From assembly GCF_947499845.1 (NCBI RefSeq), contig NZ_CANMPM010000008.1:109852-173851 (forward strand): a stretch of 64,000 bases of DNA, written 5' to 3'. The translations under genes were made by a program, and so were the position numbers. The stretch is from an uncultured Pseudokineococcus sp. (GTDB taxonomy: Bacteria > Actinomycetota > Actinomycetes > Actinomycetales > Quadrisphaeraceae). Below, in pieces: positions 59,650-64,000 of this stretch (positions are counted from its first letter, which is position 1; each line of letters opens with the position of its first letter). The notes below the pieces were generated by a model. That model searched no databases, was not told where the DNA came from, and saw only the letters and a list, made by a program, of their open reading frames with translations.

Positions 59650-60759
59650 ATGCGGCGCGTCGTCCCCGCGGTGCTCGTCGCCGCGCTCACCGGGCTGCTG
59701 CTCGCGCCGCCCGCGGTCGCCACCGCGCCGGCTGCGGCCCCCACCGGGGCCCAGACCCCGGACCCGTCGCCCGAGCAGGCCGCGGCCGCGGCCGACGGGC
59801 GCACGACGTGGACGGTGCAGCCGTCCTCGGGCGGCGCCGCCGACGGCCGCGTCTCCCTCCGCCAGTCCCTGGCGCCCGGCGCCAGCGGGCAGGACGAGGT
59901 GCTCGTGACGAACTTCGGCCCGGCCGCGGCCCGCTTCCGCGTCCACGTCGGGGACGGCGTCGTCGGCGCCGGGGAGGCCTTCGACGTGGCGCCGGCCGGC
60001 AGCACGCCGGGCGGCTCCGGCACCTGGGTCTCCCTCGGCGAGGTGCCGGGGGCCGCCGACGACGGGGAGGGCGGCGTCGTCGTCGCGCTCGAGCCGGAGC
60101 AGCAGGTCGCGGTGCCCCTCACGACGACCGTGCCGGCGGACGCCGTCCCCGGCGACCACCCGGCCGGCGTCGTCGCCGAGGTCCTCCCCGAGGGCGACGA
60201 GCCGCTCGAGGTGGCGGCGCGCGTGGGCGTGCGCCTGCACCTGCGGGTGACCGGCGACGTCCGGGCCGCGGTCGTCGCGGAGGACGTCCGGGCGCGGTGG
60301 CGGCCCTCGTGGAACCCCTTCTCGAGCGGCTCGGTGCTCGTGACCTACGGCGTCCGCAACGCGGGCCAGGTGCGCGTGGCCGCGACGTCCGACGTCCGCG
60401 TCTCCGGGCCGGTCGACGCCCTCGGGGCGACCGCCTCCGACAGCTGGCGCGAGCTGCTGCCCGGGCAGGTCGTGCCGGCGAGCACCGACCTGTCGGTGTG
60501 GGGCCTGCTCCGCTCCGGCGGCCGGGTCGTCGTCGAGGGCGCTCCCGTGGGCGCCGACGTCCTCGACGCGGAGCCGGTCGGCGACAGCGTGCCGCTGGCC
60601 GTCTGGACCGTCCCGTGGCCGCAGCTCGTCCTGCTGCTCCTCGCGGGGCTGGTGCTCGTCCTCGTCGTCCGCCGCCGCCGCGCGGCGGAGCGCCGCGTGC
60701 AGGAGCGGATCGACGCGGCCGTCGCCGCGGCGACCGCGTCCTCGGACGCCGCCCGCTGA
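59650..60759 (+). CDS. DUF916/WxL-interacting-type membrane protein
   Basis: The 369-residue protein has a signal peptide (MRRVVPAVLVAALTGLLLAPPAVA) and Ig-like extracellular domains: TWTVQPSSGGAADGRVSLRQSLAPGASGQDEVLVTNFGPAAARFRVHVGDGVV, with VALEPEQQVAVPLTTTVPADAVPGDHPAGVVAEVL. Then comes a second domain with WRPSWNPFSSGSVLVTYGVRNAGQVRV. A membrane helix (PQLVLLLLAGLVLVLVV near residue 335) and a basic cytoplasmic tail end it. This matches the DUF916 plus DUF3324-like layout of proteins that hold WxL proteins at the peptidoglycan. ATG 59650 follows GGAGG. It lies 179 bases after the esterase gene, whose tail looks WxL-like, suggesting a surface-display pair. Confidence 0.78.
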   Translation: MRRVVPAVLVAALTGLLLAPPAVATAPAAAPTGAQTPDPSPEQAAAAADGRTTWTVQPSSGGAADGRVSLRQSLAPGASGQDEVLVTNFGPAAARFRVHVGDGVVGAGEAFDVAPAGSTPGGSGTWVSLGEVPGAADDGEGGVVVALEPEQQVAVPLTTTVPADAVPGDHPAGVVAEVLPEGDEPLEVAARVGVRLHLRVTGDVRAAVVAEDVRARWRPSWNPFSSGSVLVTYGVRNAGQVRVAATSDVRVSGPVDALGATASDSWRELLPGQVVPASTDLSVWGLLRSGGRVVVEGAPVGADVLDAEPVGDSVPLAVWTVPWPQLVLLLLAGLVLVLVVRRRRAAERRVQERIDAAVAAATASSDAAR

Positions 60760-60798
60760 GGGCGCCCGCGGAGGACCGACCGCGCAGGATCGACCAGG

Positions 60799-60848
60799 GG
60801 AGCCGTCCACGAGCGCGACCGTGCACGGTCACGCTCGTGGACGGCTCC
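60799..60848. terminator. Bidirectional terminator between the DUF916 gene and leuS
   Basis: GGAGCCGTCCACGAGCG (60799-60815) and CGCTCGTGGACGGCTCC (60832-60848) form 17 perfect pairs. After a C/A mismatch the loop continues pairing as GACCGTG/CACGGTC. It sits between two convergent genes. Confidence 0.9.
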
Positions 60849-60899
60849 TCGGCGTCGGCGCGGGAGAGGTGACGGGGGCCACGGCGCCGGGAGCCGGCC

Positions 60900-63824
60900 T
60901 CAGACGACGACGTTGACGAGCGACGGCGGGCGCACGACGACCTTGCGGACGACGGCGTCGCCGACGGCCCGCTGCACGGCGCCCTCGGCGAGGGCGCGCT
61001 CGCGCAGGTCGTCCTCGGTGATGTCGGCGGGCACCTGCAGGCGCGCGCGCACCTTGCCGCGGACCTGCACCACGGCGGTCACCTCGTCCTCGACGAGCAG
61101 GGCCTCCTCCGCCTCCGGGAAGGGCTCCCGCACGAGGGACGTGCTGCGCCCGAGGCGCTCCCACAGCTCCTCGGCGACGTGCGGCGCCAGCGGGGCGACG
61201 AGCAGGACGAGCTGCTCCGCGACGGCGCGCGGCGTCGAGCCCCGCTTGACGAGGTGGTTGTTGAGCTCGATCACCTTGGCCAGGGCCGTGTTGAAGCGCA
61301 GCCCCTCGTAGTCGCGCCGGACGCCGTCGACGGTGCGGGCGAGGACCCGCGCCGTCGCGTCGTCGACCGCCTCGTCCGTCACCCGCAGCTCGCCCGTCGT
61401 CTCGTCGACGACGTTGCGCCACAGGCGCTGGAGGAAGCGGAAGGAGCCGACGACGGCCCGCGTCTCCCACGGGCGCGCCGCGTCGAGGGGGCCCATGCCC
61501 ATCTCGTAGAGCCGCAGGGTGTCGGCGCCGTACTCGGCGGCGATCTCGTCGGGCGCCACCGCGTTCTTCAGCGACTTGCCCATCTTCCCGAGCTCGCGCG
61601 TGACCGGCTGCCCCTGCCAGGTGTAGGCCGTGCCCGCCGGGCCCTCGGCCTCCTCGACCTCGGCCGCCGGCACGGCGATGCCGCGGGCGTCGCGGAAGAC
61701 GTACGCCTGGATCATCCCCTGGTTGAAGAGCCGGTGGAACGGCTCCGAGGAGCTCACGTGGCCGAGGTCGTGGAGGACCTTGTGCCAGAAGCGCGCGTAG
61801 AGCAGGTGCAGCACGGCGTGCTCGGCGCCGCCGACGTAGAGGTCGACGCCGCCCAGCGGCTTGCCCTCCCGGGGGCCCATCCAGGCCGCCTCCAGGGCGG
61901 GGTCGACGAGGCGCTCGGTGTTGTCCGGGTCGAGGTAGCGCAGCTCGTACCAGCAGGAGCCCGCCCAGTTCGGCATGGTGTTGGTCTCGCGGCGGTACGG
62001 GCGCGGGCCGTCGCCGAGGTCGAGCTCGACGTGCACCCAGTCCTCCCGGCGCGACAGGGGCGTCTCGGGGGAGGTGTCGGCGTCGTCGGGGTCGAAGGTC
62101 CGCGGCGAGTAGTCGTCCACCTCGGGCAGCTCGACGGGCAGCTGGTCCTCCGGGACCGCGTGGGCGACGCCGTCCTCGTCGTAGACGACGGGGAAGGGCT
62201 CGCCCCAGTAGCGCTGGCGGCTGAAGAGCCAGTCGCGCAGCCGGTAGCTCGTCGTCGCCCGGCCCAGGCCGCGCTCGTCCAGCCACGCCGACATCCGCTG
62301 CACGGCCTCGGTGACCGGCAGGCCGTCGAGGACCACGCCGTCGTCCCCGAGGCGCCCGCGGGCGTCCGACCCCGTGACCGCGCCGTCCTTCGCCGTCCAC
62401 GCGTCGTCCCACGTGGAGGCGTCGAGCCCGCGGTCGTCCGCCGGGGTGACGACGCAGCGCAGGGGGAGGTCGAGCGCGCGGGCGAAGTCGAAGTCGCGCT
62501 GGTCGTGAGCGGGCACGGCCATGATCGCCCCCGTGCCGTAGCCCATGAGGACGTAGTCGGCGACGAAGACGGGCACCTGCTCGCCCGTCGCCGGGTGCGT
62601 GGCGGTCGCCCCGGTGAAGACGCCGGTCTTGGCGCCGGCCGCCCCCTCGGCCTGCCGCTCGGCGTCGGTGCGCGCGGCCGCCCGGCGCGCGTAGGCGTGC
62701 ACGGCCTCGCGGGGGGTGGCGGCGCCGCCGGTCCAGCTCTGCGGCAGCGGGTCTCCCGCGGGGGTGGCGTCCGGCCAGGACGCCGGCAGCACCGTGTCGA
62801 CGAGGGGGTGCTCGGGGGCGAGGACGAGGTAGGTGGCCCCGAAGAGCGTGTCGGGGCGCGTGGTGAAGACCTCGACGACGCCGTCGCCCGCGCCCTCGCC
62901 GCCCTCGACGGCGAAGCGCACGTGGGCGCCGTGGCTGCGCCCGATCCAGTGCCGCTGCTGGACCTTGATGGCCTCGGGCCAGTCGAGCGGCTCGAGGTCG
63001 TCGACGAGGCGGTCGGCGTAGGCCGTGATCCGCATCTTCCACTGGCGCAGCGAGGCCGTGAAGACGGGGAAGTTGCCGCGCTCGGAGCGCCCCTCGGCCG
63101 TGACCTCCTCGTTGGCGAGCACCGTGCCGAGGCCCGGGCACCAGTTGACGGGCGCCTCGTCGGCGTAGGCGAGGCGGTGCCGGGACAGCACGTCGTCGCG
63201 CTCGACGGCGGTGAGCTCGGCCCACGGGCGCCCGTCGGGCGTCGGGCGGGAGCCGTCCTCGAAGGCGGCCACCAGCTCGGTGATCGGGCGTGCGCGCTGC
63301 TGCTCGGCGTCGTACCAGGACCCGAAGACCTGCAGGAAGATCCACTGCGTCCAGCGGTAGTACGCGGGGTCGATGGTCGAGATCGAGCGGTGCGGGTCGT
63401 GGCCCAGGCCGAGGCGGCGCAGCTGCTCGCGCATCGTCGCGATGTTCGCGAGGGTCGAGGTCCGCGGGTGCGTGCCGGTCTGGACGGCGTACTGCTCGGC
63501 CGGCAGCCCGAAGGCGTCGTAGCCGAGGGTGTGGAGCACCTCGCGCCCGGACATCCGCAGGTACCGGCTGTAGACGTCCGTCGCGATGTAGCCCAGGGGG
63601 TGGCCGACGTGCAGGCCCGCGCCCGAGGGGTACGGGAACATGTCCATGACGAAGGCGGTGCTGCCGCCCTCGCGCGGGGTGCGGGCCGCGTAGACGTCGT
63701 CGTCGAGCCACCGCTGCTGCCACCGCGCCTCGACCTGCGCCGCGAGCCCCGCGTCGTAGCGCGCGGCGGGCGCGCCGGGGGCGGGGGAGGGGGTCTCGGC
63801 GGGGTCGGTGTTCTCGGGAGCCAC
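60900..63824 (-). CDS. leuS: Leucine--tRNA ligase
   Basis: The 974-residue class I synthetase charges tRNA-Leu. The HIGH-type motif is [22 protein letters not shown] (near residue 70). The second motif is [15 protein letters not shown] (near 746), with Gly in place of Ser as in mycobacterial LeuRS. The CP1 editing domain ([40 protein letters not shown]) and [14 protein letters not shown] zinc-region substitute are present, and the C-terminal domain ends [20 protein letters not shown] 63824 is the start, with a -10 TAGTCT 8 bases before it. Its opposite orientation to the rest of the conserved block is noticeable; in many relatives it runs towards comEA/comEC, which would lie outside the window. 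Confidence 0.97.
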   Translation of the reverse strand: MAPENTDPAETPSPAPGAPAARYDAGLAAQVEARWQQRWLDDDVYAARTPREGGSTAFVMDMFPYPSGAGLHVGHPLGYIATDVYSRYLRMSGREVLHTLGYDAFGLPAEQYAVQTGTHPRTSTLANIATMREQLRRLGLGHDPHRSISTIDPAYYRWTQWIFLQVFGSWYDAEQQRARPITELVAAFEDGSRPTPDGRPWAELTAVERDDVLSRHRLAYADEAPVNWCPGLGTVLANEEVTAEGRSERGNFPVFTASLRQWKMRITAYADRLVDDLEPLDWPEAIKVQQRHWIGRSHGAHVRFAVEGGEGAGDGVVEVFTTRPDTLFGATYLVLAPEHPLVDTVLPASWPDATPAGDPLPQSWTGGAATPREAVHAYARRAAARTDAERQAEGAAGAKTGVFTGATATHPATGEQVPVFVADYVLMGYGTGAIMAVPAHDQRDFDFARALDLPLRCVVTPADDRGLDASTWDDAWTAKDGAVTGSDARGRLGDDGVVLDGLPVTEAVQRMSAWLDERGLGRATTSYRLRDWLFSRQRYWGEPFPVVYDEDGVAHAVPEDQLPVELPEVDDYSPRTFDPDDADTSPETPLSRREDWVHVELDLGDGPRPYRRETNTMPNWAGSCWYELRYLDPDNTERLVDPALEAAWMGPREGKPLGGVDLYVGGAEHAVLHLLYARFWHKVLHDLGHVSSSEPFHRLFNQGMIQAYVFRDARGIAVPAAEVEEAEGPAGTAYTWQGQPVTRELGKMGKSLKNAVAPDEIAAEYGADTLRLYEMGMGPLDAARPWETRAVVGSFRFLQRLWRNVVDETTGELRVTDEAVDDATARVLARTVDGVRRDYEGLRFNTALAKVIELNNHLVKRGSTPRAVAEQLVLLVAPLAPHVAEELWERLGRSTSLVREPFPEAEEALLVEDEVTAVVQVRGKVRARLQVPADITEDDLRERALAEGAVQRAVGDAVVRKVVVRPPSLVNVVV

Positions 63825-63832
63825 GCCTGCCG

Positions 63833-63838
63833 AGACTA
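63833..63838 (-). promoter_or_regulatory. -10 box of leuS (TAGTCT), probably leaderless
   Basis: On the minus strand TAGTCT ends 8 bases before the GTG start, leaving almost no leader and no ribosome site. The remaining bases up to the window end (63840-64000) show no convincing gene. Confidence 0.5.
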
Positions 63839-64000
63839 GTGCGGCGCGCGGGCCGTCGAGGCCGCCGCCCGCGCCGGCGCCGGTGCGCCGGACCGGCCCT
63901 GCGGGGTCTGGTGGGCGGGCGGGGCGGCTGAGCCCTGATCCACCGGTGGTGGGCGGCGTGGCGGGGGTGATGTAGGCCGGGGTGCCCCGGTGACCAGGAA

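Noticed and set aside
63840..64000. Start of a competence (comEA-like) gene at the right edge
   Set aside because: Expected from gene order in relatives, but no coding frame with a recognisable motif is visible in these 160 bases.

Overview
The window is high-GC DNA (well above 70% by eye) with GTG starts, TANNNT-type -10 boxes, start/stop-overlapping operons and the gene order tig-clpP1-clpP2-clpX ... folC-ndk ... rne-rplU-rpmA-obgE-proB ... proA-nadD-rsfS-phosphoglycerate-mutase-like ... leuS. This is the conserved chromosomal block of Actinomycetota (class Actinomycetes). A Kineosporiales-like organism is plausible, but the sequence alone does not fix the genus. There are no phage genes, transposases, rRNA genes or CRISPR arrays.

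Layout. 1-2 kb: the end of an unknown gene, tRNA-Gly(TCC), a BenE-type transporter and tRNA-Pro(TGG). 2.1-6.8 kb: protein quality control (trigger factor, two ClpP subunits, ClpX). 6.9-10.3 kb (minus strand): a methyltransferase and a valyl-tRNA synthetase that looks like the archaeal-type class. 10.3-22.7 kb: an accessory catabolic island with a SorC-family regulator divergent from a zinc dehydrogenase closely resembling erythritol/L-threitol dehydrogenase, a five-gene ABC sugar/polyol importer with two different ATPases, an FGGY kinase, a DhaK-DhaL fusion kinase and an RpiB-like isomerase. Together these fit import of a four-carbon polyol, oxidation to erythrulose, phosphorylation and isomerisation to erythrose 4-phosphate. 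A 27-bp perfect hairpin closes the island against a convergent lipoprotein protease. 24.2-30.5 kb: ileS behind an ultrashort T-box leader, then folC, a DUF4233 gene and ndk.

30.6-41.3 kb: a radical SAM pair (TIGR03960/TIGR03936 type), a GNAT enzyme, a very long RNase E/G, L21, L27 and ObgE. 41.3-49.3 kb: proB and proA, separated by a block (small conserved protein, NfeD, SPFH protein) bordered by two intergenic tandem-repeat arrays; then a small membrane protein, nadD, a tiny acidic ORF, rsfS, a histidine phosphatase and tRNA-Ala(GGC).

49.3-60.8 kb: a second accessory region with a membrane metallophosphoesterase, an EAL-domain protein, a DUF1059 protein, a polysaccharide pyruvyl transferase-like gene, two adjacent LacI regulators, and a secreted protein carrying two complete esterase modules plus a WxL-like tail, followed by a DUF916-type membrane partner. 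60.9-63.8 kb: leuS on the minus strand.

Most promising leads: the C4-polyol island with glutamate in the Q-loop of both ATPases; the double esterase/DUF916 pair, whose signal peptide lacks a clean in-frame start; a dispersed ~70-bp repeat found at two loci 26 kb apart; and the tandem-repeat arrays bordering the block between proB and proA. All calls rest on reading sequence and on recalled family knowledge; no database search was run.
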